Source of the DNA: Okapia johnstoni
Lineage: Eukaryota; Chordata; Mammalia; Artiodactyla; Giraffidae
Length of the DNA stretch: 64,000 nt
Reading direction: 5' to 3'
Assembly (NCBI GenBank): GCA_024291935.2
Contig: CM044313.1
Span: forward strand, 83,079,001-83,143,000
The notes under the pieces are model-generated. The model searched no databases and was not told the origin of the DNA. It was given only the letters and a program-made list of their open reading frames with translations. A program made the translations under genes and the position numbers. Positions within the stretch are counted from its first letter, which is position 1. Every line of letters begins with the position of its first letter. This document shows, one piece after another, positions 24,365 through 36,994 of this stretch.

Positions 24365-24735
24365 TGAGCTTGCTAGTGCTGCTATAACAAAGTATCAATG
24401 ACCAGGTGGCTTGCCCAATAAAAATTTATTTTCTTACAGTTCTCGAGGCTAATAATCCAAGGTCAGGTTGTCAGCAGGGTTAATTTCTTCTGCTTCTCTC
24501 CTTGGCTTGTAGATGGCTGTTTTCCCGTGTCCTCACATGATCAGGCTCCAGGACACCAGCTTCAGTAGTTGTGGTACATGGAGTCAGTAGCCCTGCAGCA
24601 TGTGGAATTGTCTCCAACCAGGGATCAAACCCCTGTCCCCTGCATCAGCAGGTGGATTCTTAACCACTGGACCACCAAGGAAGTCCCAAAGACATTCTCA
24701 CACTCAATTTTGAGACCAAATTTTCTCCTCCTTCA
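24365..24735 (-). mobile_element. MLT1-type LTR fragment split by a CHR-2 SINE
   Basis: Reverse MLT1 blocks: gctgctataacaaagtatca, cttacagttctcgaggct, gtgtcctcacatgatcag. A reverse CHR-2 (24559-24687) interrupts it (agttgtggtacatggagtca to accaccaaggaagtccc). Confidence 0.65.
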
Positions 24736-24996
24736 CTCTTTGTCTCAATGCCAAGAACTAGGAAAGTTTTAATCAGAGCACTGTTGAGTTTCATTAAAGA
24801 AAAAGTAGGTCAGTGACCCTCAGAGACTGGATCCCATTAGGAGGGTTGCTGGACTGTGAACCTCTGGGAACTGGAGAGAGTTTAAGACAGATCCTAGGGA
24901 GAACCTGACTGCCTGGTAGTCAAGACGACTGTACTTCTTCCCCTCAGAAACAGTGTAGAGCAATGAGACCAGCATTTTCAAAAACCCTGTGGAATT

Positions 24997-25205
24997 TACA
25001 GGTGACACTAGTAGTAAAGAACCTGCCTGTGAATGCAGGAGATGTGAGAGACGTGGGTTTGATCTCTGGGGGGGGGAAATCCCCTGGAGAGGAGGCCATG
25101 GCAACCCACTGCAGTATTCTTGCCTGGAGAATCCCATGGAGAGGAGCCTGGTGGGCTACAGTCCATGGGGTTGCAAAGAATCGAAAGTGACTGAAGTGAC
25201 ACATG
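24997..25205 (+). mobile_element. Bov-tA SINE
   Basis: Forward copy with a diverged head (acaggtgacactagtagtaa) and a G7 run in the middle. Confidence 0.9.
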
Positions 25206-26324
25206 CAAAATATCTGAGGTTAATGGTTTTGTGTATATTTAGATTCACAGCCATAATCTGGGCCTTTCTTTCTTCATTAGTTTTGCTCTCTGATATGTAC
25301 TTTTCCCGCCATGTTTGAGTTTGAATGATTTTCCCAAGAGAAATAAATTCTGTAGCCAGAGTGTGATGGCTGATTTTATGGAATTCTGTTAATATCCTAC
25401 ATGACTGAGGACAGTCATTCAGAGCTTTGTTTCAGGGACATGCGATCTTTAGGCATCTCCACACAATCAGGGTAAGAAATGACAGATCTGTGGAGATGAA
25501 ACACTTTTCTTGATCAGTGTGATTATATCAGAATGCTCAACCTGGATATATTGATTTGCCTTTGAGAGTGCTCTTTGCCACATAAATCTCGTAGAAATAT
25601 CTTTAAGGAGCTGCCCCGGAAGGCCACTGCTTCCCTCCTCAGCAAAGAGAAGCAAAGCCAGGGAGTCATTTGTCAAAGTTTCACACAGAATGGTCCATTT
25701 ATGAAGTGACTCTGGATGGTTTCCTATTGTGACATTCATGGGATTTTAAAGCAAAGATGCGTTTTATGATTAACCTCGGCATATAGAAGTGCAGAGCCGT
25801 ATTTGTCTCTTTTGACTTACTTCACCAACCTGAATTTTTAAAAAATCACCTTCAAGGAGAATCATATTTATTATACCTCAAAAAGTCAGTTTATATGCAC
25901 CGCTGTTCAGAGCAATTTCTTTTCCCCTGTGTCTGATAGCCTAGTGGTCCTCTGTTTTGGAGATGCATTCACACTAGGAAGATTTGGCCACAGATGGAAA
26001 AGAACATTCTTGAGAGGGTTTCACCTCCTTAGTATATGGGTTTCCCTGCCTTAGTATAGGAAAATTGGTCTTAAAAAGTTATAAATGAGGTTTAAAATAT
26101 TGATTAAAATCTTCTCACTTGCTCTTTATTCTGAGACACATAGCCTCAATTTTCTAATTTTTGGGAGTTGTAGTGAAAGGAGCATCTTCTCTTTCTCTTT
26201 TGCACTGGGTGACCTTGGACAATTATTGAATTGAAATTTACCTTTTTTCCCTTGTAAAGTAAGTATTGTGACATCAGTAGGCAGGACTGGAGAAAGAGGG
26301 GAGGTAGTTTAGCACATTATTTAT
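25206..26324. other. Intergenic, nothing firm
   Basis: Unique-looking, AT-rich. A weak MIR-like stretch at about 26200-26300 is too diverged to call. Confidence 0.4.
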
Positions 26325-26500
26325 TAAGGAGTGTAGGTTTTGAGCCAGCTTGGCTTGATAAATCTGCGACTTGCTGGTTGGATGATTCGGAGCCCATGAC
26401 TTGTCTCCTAAACCTAATTTTCCTCATCTGTGAAGTAGACATAAGGGTTGCTTTTTCTCATGTGGTTGTTTGAAAAAGAAATGAGATAATTTACAAACAT
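26325..26500 (+). mobile_element. MIR SINE
   Basis: gtgtaggttttgagccagct, gacttgctggttggatgatt, ttttcctcatctgtgaagta in MIR order. Confidence 0.7.
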
Positions 26501-27531
26501 AGTGTGAGATTATCCTCATCCTCATCATGGAAATAACAAAGAACCGTCAACTGCTTTATTTTACTTTCCTTAATACACGAAGTAAGACACAGACTCAAAG
26601 GAAAGTAAAGTACATAAAATCCAAACTCTGTCCTGGGTAAAATGGATTGAAACTGGATTGATGTAATTTGAAATGTATCTTTTGAATATCTGTATTCATA
26701 CATACATATGCATATATATATGCACAGACGCATACATAGATATTAATATTTATACAGAAATGTAAAAATAAAACTATTTATACACAGCTGAAATTTCACA
26801 GAAGCTTTAAATAACAACTTGAAATGTATTTACCAAGATTTTATAACTATACTTCCATTTGGGATGCAAAGCCATTTTCTAAATAAAAAATATTTAGTCA
26901 CAAGTATAAAATTGGAATAAGATTTAATAACCTCCCTTAGGAACTGATTTTAAGGATTAAATTGTCCTTTTAAACTGCATTAACTCTTAAATCCTTCTTA
27001 TAATGTCTTCATATTTAAGCTTCAGTGGAGAAAAAGAGGAGCTAACCATTCTGTCACTTATTTAAAAATATTCCTGGATTTAAAAACATTAAGAGCTTCT
27101 GCTTGAAGATGGCAGCATAAAGATAATTGTGTTAAGCTCTACTCTCTAATATCAACTGAAAGCAACACAAATTCTAAAAAAAGGGTCCATCTTTAATGAA
27201 ACCAGGAGACAGATACAACCCCAAACTATGAAGAACTGCTTCTAAATATAGGGACATTTGGCCTCATTTCCAAAAGGATGCCAAAAGTAGGTTCACACTT
27301 GACACTCTATGAGCACACTGCAGAGTTTTCCAATAGTGCTGGCATTGCTCGGAACCACTTCACCAGTTACCCCTTACTAGAAAACATTCATTCCACATCC
27401 TACACTGAGGAACTGCAGACCCGGTGGGACTTGAAGGAGAAAATCCCATTAACTTTGCAGGAAACATCCTGGAGGCATACAATGGAAATAGCAATATCAC
27501 TAACAGCAATATCAGTAGTAACAATGGCCGA
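26501..27531. other. AT-rich intergenic with a possible old L1 5' region
   Basis: Holds AT microsatellite-like sequence at about 26695-26745. From 27090, gcttgaagatggcagcataa looks like the start of an old L1 or HAL1 copy. The 93-codon frame at 27278 lies in it. Confidence 0.3.
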
Positions 27532-27905
27532 CTGTTATCAAGTGCTCACTGTGTTTTAGGCGGGCTTCCCAGGTGGCGCTAGTGGTAAAGAACCTGCCTG
27601 CCAGTGCAGGAGACAGAAGAGATATGAGTTGTATCCCTGGGTTGGGAAGATTTCTTGGAGGAGGGTATGGCAATCCACTCCAGTATTCTTGCCTGGAGAA
27701 TCCCATGGACAGAGGAGCCTGACGGAGTATGGTACCTAAGGTCACAAAGAGTCAGACACGAGTGAAGTGACTTAGCATGCAGGCAGGAAATGTTCTAGAC
27801 ACTGCTTTAAATGGTTTATATACACCATGTTGGGTTATCCTCACAGTAACCTTCTGCTGAGGGTACGATCACGATCCTGGTTTTACTGGTCAGTTAGAGA
27901 GCCTG
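27532..27905 (+). mobile_element. MIR-class SINE split by Bov-tA
   Basis: Old repeat (caagtgctcactgtgtttta, then aaatgttctagacactgctt and ggttatcctcacagtaacct) split by a forward Bov-tA at 27561-27786. Confidence 0.7.
27561..27786 (+). mobile_element. Bov-tA SINE
   Basis: Forward copy from gggcttcccaggtggcgcta to gtgacttagcatgcaggcag. Confidence 0.92.
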
Positions 27906-30733
27906 TCCTCTTCACCTCCACACCCCTGAATTTTATGGTGTGCATGGAATCAGCTTTGATTAGTGGCTCAAGGTCAGCTGAAGGAGAATGCAAATAAATG
28001 CCAAGTCACCGCAAGAGAACTTGAGCCTCGTAAGCCTCAAGGCTTTCTGTTCCCTTCCAGAAGGAATGCAGGTGATGGGGAGGAGATGTGTGCTTGGAGC
28101 AAAGGCACAGCAGAGCTGATGAGAAAGCCTTCTGAGAAGACACTGCTTCGGCGAGGCTCTGTGATTTTGGCTCTCCTTCCCTCTGCCCCATTCCTTGCTG
28201 GTAAGACTCCATGCATAGAGTTGACCACGATGGAACTGCCCTCATTTAATTATGCGTCATAGTTAGAAAGAAACTAGCATAGACTAATGTATAGAGACTA
28301 ATGTATAGATATTTGAAAGATATAAAAAGCAAGAAAAAAAAATAGCCAATAGAGTCACCAGAAGGAGAAAAAAAACATTTAAAAGGGTAAGTGGATAAAA
28401 CACATCAGAAAATGAATTAAATGATGAAGTGAATAAAATTTCAAACACTTTTCAACAAAAAGAGAATTGAATTCATGGGAACCCCATAATAATTTAAAGG
28501 TAAAAGGAAAAAAGTCACCGCCGTAGGACAACTGATAGTGGTAAAGTTGCTGGACATCAAGAATAAAGAACCTGATGTGGACCTAGCATTTAGAAAAGTA
28601 TCTATCACAATAGACACTCAACTGATACTCCTAGAATTAATGAGTAAAACTAAGCCAGAAAATGAAGAAATTCCCTATACCAAGGGAAAATCAAGCCAAC
28701 ATTAAACTTCCTAGTAAAAATGCTAGAAACTGTAGGGGCAATTATTATAAAGTATTCAGGGAATGAAAGTGTATTCTGAGATTTTTTTACTTAGTTGAAT
28801 GTCATTCAAATATATAGAACACAAACAGGTTGTGTTGACACACCAAAGAACTCAGGCAACACGGCACTCATGAGTTTTGAGGGGGGAGGAGAAAAAAAAT
28901 CTATTTGATTAGGATGTCCAGCCAATCAATATAAGAATTAAAAACAAAGGGTTCGATTATAGAAAAATGAGAATACTGATGCTATTTAGATATAGCACCA
29001 GGACTAAACACCTGGAAATTATGGTATTAAAAGAGAATGCAAAGGTTATCAATTGCAACAACATAGAAATAATGATCTCAGTACAATAATCAGAGGTCAG
29101 AAGAAAACAGAGACGGGAGGAAGTGTTTGTTTCCGCTTATTTCCTTATGGAGCATGAGAAATTCTAACAAATGCTGGTGATTTAAATTACGAAGGTTTAA
29201 GTGTGTTATTTTAATGCATAAAGGTAACACCAGAATAAATTAAACTGGCAATATAACCAAGTGATGTATGCAGAGGGTGTGTAAATTTGGGAGGAGAGGT
29301 ATGTATGATAATTTCCTCCTCTTCCTTAGGGAAAGTTGGTAGATACTGTCTAAGGTGGGTGAATAAGTTTTAAAGTTATTTGGATGTATTGTTCAAAAAT
29401 ATAAAATTATTCAAAAATCTAAAAACTAAAAATTCATTATAAACACAAAACCCCACAAAAACAAAATAGAGAAACCCAGATCAGAGAGGAAAATAGAGAA
29501 AACAATGGAAATATTTAATACATAAAATAAAGAAGTAAGACAAAAGATAGCATCTGATTAAGAAGTGTAAATGAGGTAAACAATCTGTTGAGAGAAAGAC
29601 AAAAAGAACTCCTTGTATCTCATATTGCTTAAAAACTGTAATTCCACAAGAGGAAGTCTAAACGAGACACATCTCAACAGAGTAACACAGTAAATTTGAA
29701 AAATAAAGGTATGTTGCAACCCCCCCATTCTCCCTTCCTGCCCCCAAACACCCCACAACTAATCAAGGCCAATGCAAGCAAAAAGGAAGCAAGGGTTGCC
29801 ATGTTGGTATCATCCAAGGTAAGTTGTAATGACACCTCAGGGAAGTGAACTAGTTAAGAACTGTGAAGGCAGAGTGTTGGATGAGTTATCAACAAGGTTG
29901 TGATTTTTTCCCAAGAACAACTGAAGGAGTACCACTAGAGGCAATATATGTTCTTTGCTTAGCATAGCACACAGACGATCATAAGTCCTCAACGAATGCT
30001 AGCTACCATTTGAGCCCTGCTTCTGTTCCATTTGTTCTGGTTTCTTTCAGAAGTTCCGCTTATCTATATGTTGAATCTCTGCTAAGTGTCTTCCAGGCAC
30101 CAAATATCTGTATTTTGGTTTTTGTGTGGTTCAACCTTTACTCTAGGCACAAGCCATGGACTTGTGTCTGTCCTGTTTTTACTACCCATCTTGTCCTGCA
30201 GCCCAGCCACCATCCAACTCTCTGCTAGGTAGGTTGGCTCACACTCATGGGCTCACAGCACAGTTGCTTTTCAACGATTGTGGTTCTCTTGTGACACACT
30301 TCTTACTTGCCCCAGGATTTGTTCTTTTCTTCAATCTTCAAACTCGAAGGATGTCGCTGGGATTTCTCAAGACCTCCTCTAATTATTTTCATCTAGTTCC
30401 ATCTGTATCTTTTCTCTTTGGAGCCATGGCACGTGGAAGAAATTTTTTCCTAGTTCAAATGTTGAGACAGCTTGTTCACTCCTTTCAAAATCATTGTGTC
30501 ACTATAACAAGGGCCTGGGAAGAAGTTTAGATATTTTTGCTCAAGTCACCATTTTACATAAAGTCTCTTTATTCCATTTTTATCTTGACTCATGAGACTC
30601 TTGTATTCCTGGCTCTTATTCCTCTGGGTCCATATCGCTGTTTCAGTCTCTGCTTTTGTACATTCTCTTTGGAGACCTGTGGACTTCTCCTTTTGGCTCT
30701 CTGAGCCTGGCTTTTTATTCAATTCTCTCTCTT
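27906..30733. other. Intergenic; A-rich diverged sequence
   Basis: Positions 28270-29560 are strongly A-rich on the plus strand, as in decayed L1/HAL1 ORF1 regions, but I cannot fix the family. Positions 30000-30730 are pyrimidine-rich with chance frames. No exon recognised; no ruminant SINE in this 2.8-kb stretch. Confidence 0.35.
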
Positions 30734-31090
30734 TTTAAAATTAATTAATTAATTTTAATTGAAGGATAATTACTTTACAATATTGTGGTGGTTTTTGCCA
30801 TACATCCACACGAATCAGCCATGGGTGCACATCTGTCCCCCCATCCTGACCCCCCTCCCACCTCCTTCCCCATCCCATCCCTCTGGGTTGTCCCAGAGCA
30901 CTGGTTTTGAGTGCCCTGCTTCATACACTGAACTTTCACTGGTCATCTATTTTACGTATGGTAATATACCTGTTTCAATGCTATTATTTCATATCATTCC
31001 ACCCTAGCCTTCTCCCGCATAGTCCGCTCTCTACTCTGAATATCCCTCTTCACACTACCCTGGTTTTGGAGGATAATCACTTCTTTTAGC
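30734..31090 (-). mobile_element. Ruminant L1 (L1_BT) 3' end
   Basis: Reverse 3' UTR: ttgaaggataattactttac, ggtggtttttgccatacatc, tctgggttgtcccagagcac, ctattttacgtatggtaata. Confidence 0.85.
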
Positions 31091-31104
31091 TCTACCCTCA
31101 GGTG

Positions 31105-31795
31105 TTGTAAGCAGGATTTTAAGATGGTACCCATGATCACCGTCCTCTTGTATCACTCCCACGATATTATGTTATATGGCAAAAGGGAGAGTATCTAAGT
31201 GTGCCTGATCTAATCACACGAACCCTTTAAAGCTAGTTTTCTCTGGCTAGTACCAGGAGAGAAAGTCACAGAGATTCAAAGAATGAGGACTCAGGAATTC
31301 TCTGGTGGTCTAGTCGTTGAGATGCCTTGCTTTCACTGTAGGAAGCAAGAGTTCGATCCATGGTCAGGGAACTATGATCACACATGCCTCATGGTCAAAA
31401 AAAAATAAAAAAATGCCTTAAGCGAAGAACACCATACCATTGCTAGCTTTGAAGATGGAAGGGGCCATATGGTAAGGAATGCAGGTGGCCTCTCTCTAGA
31501 AGCTGACAGGAGCCCCTGGCTGACAGCTGGCAGGTAATTGGAGACTTCAGTCCTACGGCTGCAAGGAACTGGATTCTGCCAACAAGCTAAATGAACTTGG
31601 AAGCGGGTTCTTCCCCAGAGCTTCCATTCAAGAGCCCAGCCCAGTTGACACCTGATTACAGCCTTATGAGACCCTGAGCAGAGAAGGTAGGCGTCCCATG
31701 CCAGATTTCTGAACTATAGAACTCCGAGTTAATAATTGGGTGTTTAAAGTCACTAAATCTGTGATCATTTTTCCACAACAATGGAAAACTAATAT
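31105..31795 (+). mobile_element. Ancient mammalian repeat split by a CHR-2 SINE
   Basis: Old LTR-like blocks (atgttatatggcaaaaggga, gaactggattctgccaacaa, ctgagcagagaaggtaggcg) interrupted by a forward CHR-2 with A tail at 31291-31417 (gaattctctggtggtctagt). Confidence 0.5.
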
Positions 31796-31964
31796 ATAAA
31801 CATCGTCACTAACTTCATATGTTCTGGGGAAAAATGTGATGATAAATCCTGAATGGGAAGAAGTGAAGCAATATTGCAATGCTTCTGTAAAGAGAGGCTA
31901 AACCAAAATATAGTCTTAACTCTTTTACCCATGCCACCCTATCTCAATATATATATTGAAACAT

Positions 31965-32170
31965 ATCTATATAATGTTATATAGATGCATAAACTATATA
32001 ACATTATATTAGTTCAAGTGTACAACATAGTGATTTGATATTTATGTATTTTGCAAAATGACCATCACAATAAGTCTAGCTAACCTCCATCACTGCACAT
32101 ACTCACACATTGGTTTTTGTGTATGTATGTAATGAGAACTTTTAAGATCTACTCTTTTAGCCTTCATTAC
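31965..32170. mobile_element. Old L1 (L1M) fragment
   Basis: tagttcaagtgtacaacata, gaccatcacaataagtctag, gagaacttttaagatctact; same family as 20230-20422. Confidence 0.6.
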
Positions 32171-33274
32171 TTCTTGATGATATTAGTACAACAATCTCCT
32201 AATTTAGGGCTTTACTCAATTATCTGCATTGCTCTTGTTTTGAGTTTTGTGAATCTCTAATTTGATTATGTCACTCTTCTATTTCAACTCCTCTGAGGAC
32301 ATCTTATAGGCTTCAGGAGAAAATCCAGACTCCCTAGCATAGTATTTCCAGCTCAAATTTCTCCCACATTAGCATTAGTCATACTAAATTGCTCGCCTTT
32401 GCTACAGGGAAGCATATATTTGCACTACTTTGTGCTTGAAGACGACTGCCAATTCTGTCTGGAAAATTGCTGTTCATCCTTAAAACTCCTCATCCCTTTC
32501 CAGGAGGTGTTTTGTGAGTTAGATATAGACACTTCTCTTGTGGGTTCCTGTGCATTAGATAATGGGGTACCTTAATAGGGTCTTTATTTCCTTCATATTG
32601 ACAGATTCTGACTACAGCTCTCCCAGTATGTAAAGAGACCCTGGATTTAGACCATGCTCAGGCAGATATGCATTGCATTAGACAAGGTCTAGTTTAACTC
32701 CAGAGGTGTAATTTGATCTTTATCCTTGTCTTAGGGTATGGCTAGCTTAGGAGCAGTGAATGAGGCATTTTGCATAGGCAACTCAGAGTTTTCTGGGAGA
32801 GATGGTCTAATCACTCTTCTATCTGTTTTTACTGAAATTTGAGTTGTAGAGACCTTGGAGTTTATAGGCTTGACCTGATGAATGTCCTATGATAGACGAG
32901 GACAGCAAGACTTTTCCCATAGTGCTAGCTTGAGTCCTGAGAGAGCTGTGACAGGCTGAACTTTAGGTGCTGCTGAAATGGCCTTGAACAACTTCATGTG
33001 GGGCCTGTTTTTGCCCTGAGAAGTTGTTCCATGAGAACGGAAAGGGTTGGTAACTCAAGTTCAGCCAGGCATGGCCCACCTTCATGGATGGAATGGACCA
33101 TCTTCCCTCGAAGGACATCCTCACAAGGACCATGGAGCCAGGCACTCAGCATGGGACAGGACAGTCAGCTGCTATAGCCATTCCTTGCATTTTCACTTCA
33201 GCAGTGGTTCTTCTTCCTGAAGCAATTATTTTCCACTGCTGCTGAAATATCTGCCACATGCAGGCTGTGATACC
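32171..33274. other. Intergenic with a possible L2 fragment
   Basis: Positions 32275-32480 resemble diverged L2 (tcttataggcttcaggagaa, aatccagactccctagc). The rest is unique-looking. Confidence 0.35.
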
Positions 33275-34024
33275 ACTCTAATGGCAGAAAAAGAAGAGGA
33301 ACTAAAGAGCCTCTTGATGAGGGTGAAGGAGGAGAGTGAAAGAGCTGACTTAAGACTAAATATTAAAAAAACTAAGAACATGGCATCCAGCCCCATTACT
33401 GCATGGCAAATAGAAGGGGAAAAAGGTGAAAGTAGTGACAGATTTCCTCTTTATGGGCTCCAAAATCACCGAGGAAGGTAACTGCAGCCATGAAATCAGA
33501 AGACGATTGCTTCTTGGCAGTGATGACAAACCTAGACAATGTGAGACATTACTCTGCCGACAAAAGTCCATATAGTCAAGGCTATGGTCTTCCCAGTGGT
33601 CACGGATGGTTGTGAGAGCTGGACTGTAAAGAAGGCAGAACACCAAAGAATTGATGCCTTTGAACTGTGGTGCTGGAGAAGACTCCTGAAAGTCCCTTGG
33701 ACAGCAAGGAGACCAAAACAGTCAATCTTAAGAGAGATTAATCCTGAATATTCACTGGAAGGACTGATGCTGAAGCTGAAGCTCCAGTATTTTGGTCATC
33801 TGATGTGAACAGATGACTCATTGGAAAAGTCCATGATGCTGGGAAAGATTGAGGGCAGAAGGAGAAGAGAATGTCAGAGGATGAGATGGCTGGATGGCAT
33901 CATTGATGCAAGGAACAAGAACTTGGGCAAGCTCCGGGAGATAGTGAGGGACAGGGAGGCCTGGTGTGCTGCAGTCCATGGGGCCACAAAGAGTTGGACA
34001 CGACTAGGAGACTGAACAACAGCA
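33275..34024 (+). mobile_element. BovB (RTE) LINE, longest copy in window
   Basis: About 750 bp of the RT C-terminal region and 3' end. The first frame reads RVKEESERADLRLNIKKTK. After a frame change come [20 protein letters not shown] and [18 protein letters not shown], then a stop codon, then MRWLDGIIDARNKNLGKLRE. Several frame breaks make it inactive. Confidence 0.93.
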
Positions 34025-34512
34025 ATGGGCTGTGAGGTGACAGACATCAGAATTTGTTCCACCTGCCCCTTTAGTGTCTGACGGAGAGAATGGAAAGAGA
34101 TTTGACACAAAGGCCTTGGCTGGTTTCCTTTGTATTGAAGTAACAACCTCATGGAGCTATTTTTGCTTTGGTGGCTAGCAGCATAGAGTCTTTTTTCCAC
34201 TTACGGTGCTTTAGACGCTCAGCCACAGCCAGCTTCCGCTCCATGTCAGAAGTCAGAGCTTCTCCTCTGTGTTGGAGCTGGGATGATAAAATGGACCTCC
34301 TTGGGCTACCAGCATCTTGGTGTTTGAGCAGAGTCTTCTGGGGTTTGACCACTGCCTATTGTTTGTACCCCGAACTACCACTTTCATAGTTTTCTAAGTA
34401 ACATTTTATTTGGGTGACTGACAGAAGCAAAAGTAACATTATTTCTTTCCTTGTGCTCTGCAAAATAATGCAAGCAAACTATATAAGTAACTCTATAAGC
34501 AATAGAAAGAAA
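34025..34512. other. Intergenic, nothing recognised
   Basis: Short chance frames on both strands only. Confidence 0.4.
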
Positions 34513-34676
34513 ACTTGAGCTACAGATTCTTTACCAGTTGAGCCACAAGGGAAGCCCAAGAATACTAGAGTGGGTAGCCTATCCCTTCTTCAGCGGATTT
34601 TCCCGACCCAGGAATCGAACTGGGGTCTCCTGCATTGCAGGCAGATTCTTTACCAACTGAACTATCAGGGAGCCCT
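34513..34676 (-). mobile_element. Bov-tA-type SINE, head-dimer form
   Basis: Reverse; contains two tRNA-head segments (ttgagccacaagggaagccc and gaactatcagggagccc) joined by aagaatactagagtgggtag. Same architecture as 35306-35597 and 59526-59837, truncated at its 3' side. Confidence 0.8.
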
Positions 34677-35305
34677 AAAGAATTTGTCTAATCAGCTGTG
34701 GCCAGGAGACCCCAATCACGCTGGAGTGGGATTATCCATCCTCAGGTAATCAAGGCTGGTCACTGGCCTCTACGGGTGTCGATTGAAATATTCATTGGTT
34801 TACCCATTTGTTTCTCAACCAGCTTATAAACATTTGAAAGTCCTTCATCTTTTTTCTATTTCTAATGAGTATCTCACTTCCAATAGGCAATTCAATGATG
34901 TTAAACCAATTCTAATATTGGTTTAGCACTATTATTAAATGCAGGGTTTTATAGCCTGCATTTTTGTTCATATGAATTGTTATTATACTTGCTTTTTGCA
35001 GATATAACATGCATTCTCAAAGGATGATGAACTCTGATAATTAAGTATGCTCCTTAATTACAGGTTATTTGGTACCTGGGAAAAATATTTGATGCAGATT
35101 CATTGGTAACATAATTTTGCCTAATCAAATGGAATACTGTGAAAGTTGTAATAAAAGTACTGCTCTATCAACACACGTAAGGTATACCTTTTTCCTCCAA
35201 GTTTGAAAATTATCTGAAAGAAATACAAATATTTTCTCCATAGAAAATACAGAGACAAGAAAATAATTTAAAAAATACATATCAAATTATTATACACATT
35301 TGAAG
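34677..35305. other. Intergenic, nothing recognised
   Basis: AT-rich, no repeat or exon recognised. Confidence 0.4.
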
Positions 35306-35597
35306 TAAAAGTGAAAGTCGCTCAGTCGTGTCTGACTCAATACAGTCCATGGAATTCTCCAGGCCAAAATACTGGAGTGGGTAGCCTTTTCCTTCTCCAG
35401 GGGATCTTCCCAACCCAGGGATTGAACCCAGGTCTCCAGCATTTCAGGCAGATTCTATACCAGGTGAGCCACAATGGAAGCCCAAGAATCCTGGAGTGGG
35501 TAGCCTATCCTTTTTTCAGCGGATCTTCCCGACCCAGGAATCAAACTGGGGTTTCCTGAACTGCAGATTTTTTACCAACTGAGCTATGAAGGAAGCG
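35306..35597 (-). mobile_element. Dimeric Bov-tA-type SINE
   Basis: Reverse; a shortened Bov-A unit (ctgactcaatacagtccatg), first head gccacaatggaagccc, linker aagaatcctggagtgggtag, then a second head region. Confidence 0.88.
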
Positions 35598-36479
35598 TTT
35601 AGCTACCTAAATACTATTTTACATCAATAAAAATGCTTAAATACTTAATTTTAAAACAATTATCCCTCTAATTTCATGAAAGAAATTAATTTATATGATG
35701 AAGGACATTCATAATTTGTACTATTTTAAATTTTACTACAAGTATAAAAATGCTCATTGTAATCCTTTTTTTTTCCTCACTCTTTGCAAGATAGTGCAAA
35801 GTAAAAGAGTTTGAAATACTTAGAAGCATGATTCAATGTATCCAATTCTGCAAATGGAAAGGTAGCCTATTAATTTCTTCTTTGGAGTTTATCAACTCAA
35901 ACCACATAGCAGACTAGTTAGAAGAGCATCCATTATGGGTCAAATAGCTAGAGGAATCAAGTAATGTTTTCTTCTAACTGCTGAGGGTATATACAGATAT
36001 TTTTAATGAACAGTGCTGAACTATTCCCAGCATGAAAATATTTAACAACTTTTCCAGGATAAACAAGAATCCTACTCTCTTTTTATCTCTGGCATGACTT
36101 TGCAAAGAACTTTGCATGGAACTAGGTGCATGACAAATGCTTTCAGAAACAATTGGAAAAATGGAATGCTGAAACAAAGAGAAGTTAGTACAAGAGTATG
36201 CTTAAAGCAAAACCCACATTAAATGTTTTCATGTTTGGGATACTGAGAGTAAACAGAACAAAATAGTTTTTATGTGTAGATGGCTATCCATTTCATGAAA
36301 ATGATCATTTCTATCTTAAAGCAGTGATTAAAAATTTTTTCCCTGGCTCAAACTTTCTGGTGCTCTGCTTCAATGATCTCTTTTTGTCACACTTCACTCC
36401 AATAATAGACCAATAGACATAAGCAGCCAAATTTAGAAAACAATGCTTCCTTTCTCGTCATTTATTGAAGTCCTATCAA
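35598..36479. other. Intergenic, nothing recognised
   Basis: AT-rich unique-looking sequence. Confidence 0.4.
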
Positions 36480-36658
36480 TTCATTGTGAACCCATGGACT
36501 GTAGCCTGCCAGGCTTCTCTGTCTATGGGATTTCCCAGGCAAGAATAGTGGAGTGGGTTGCCATTTTCTACTCCAGGTGATCTTCCTGACCCAGGGATCA
36601 AACCCTGTGTCTCCTGCAATGGCAGGTAGATTCTTTACCACTGAGCCACCTGGGAGCC
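36480..36658 (-). mobile_element. Bov-tA SINE
   Basis: Reverse, 3'-truncated copy from cattgtgaacccatggactg to ccactgagccacctgggag. Confidence 0.9.
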
Positions 36659-36962
36659 AAAAACTCAGAAAGCAATCTTAATCCCAAATCTTTAGAAAAA
36701 TTACCTAGTTTTTAAAATAAAAAATATATTTTCAAAGCTGCTCAATGAGACTTTTTCCATCAGTTTTGACTGTGCAGCAGTTTTCCATAGTCCACACTAA
36801 TATCCTGAATATCCTGCTTGTTCAGCACCAGTCTCCTCTTCATTATTAAGTATTCAGAAGAGATGAGCATAGCCTTTCAGTGTGTGTATAGCATTTGTCC
36901 CCCAGGTATTCAACCTCTTGTCTCCTTATTAAGAAGCCCAGCTACAATATTCAACACTAAGA

Positions 36963-36994
36963 CAACACAACACACACACACACACACACACACA
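36963..36994. repeat. (CA)n microsatellite
   Basis: About 14 CA units. Confidence 0.88.

Noticed and set aside
27278..27559. 93-codon open frame
   Set aside because: Lies in sequence resembling an old L1/HAL1 5' region and runs to the edge of a Bov-tA; no gene family recognised.
30156..30530. 124-codon open frame on plus strand
   Set aside because: Pyrimidine-rich intergenic sequence; the hydrophobic translation looks like a chance product and nothing supports a gene.
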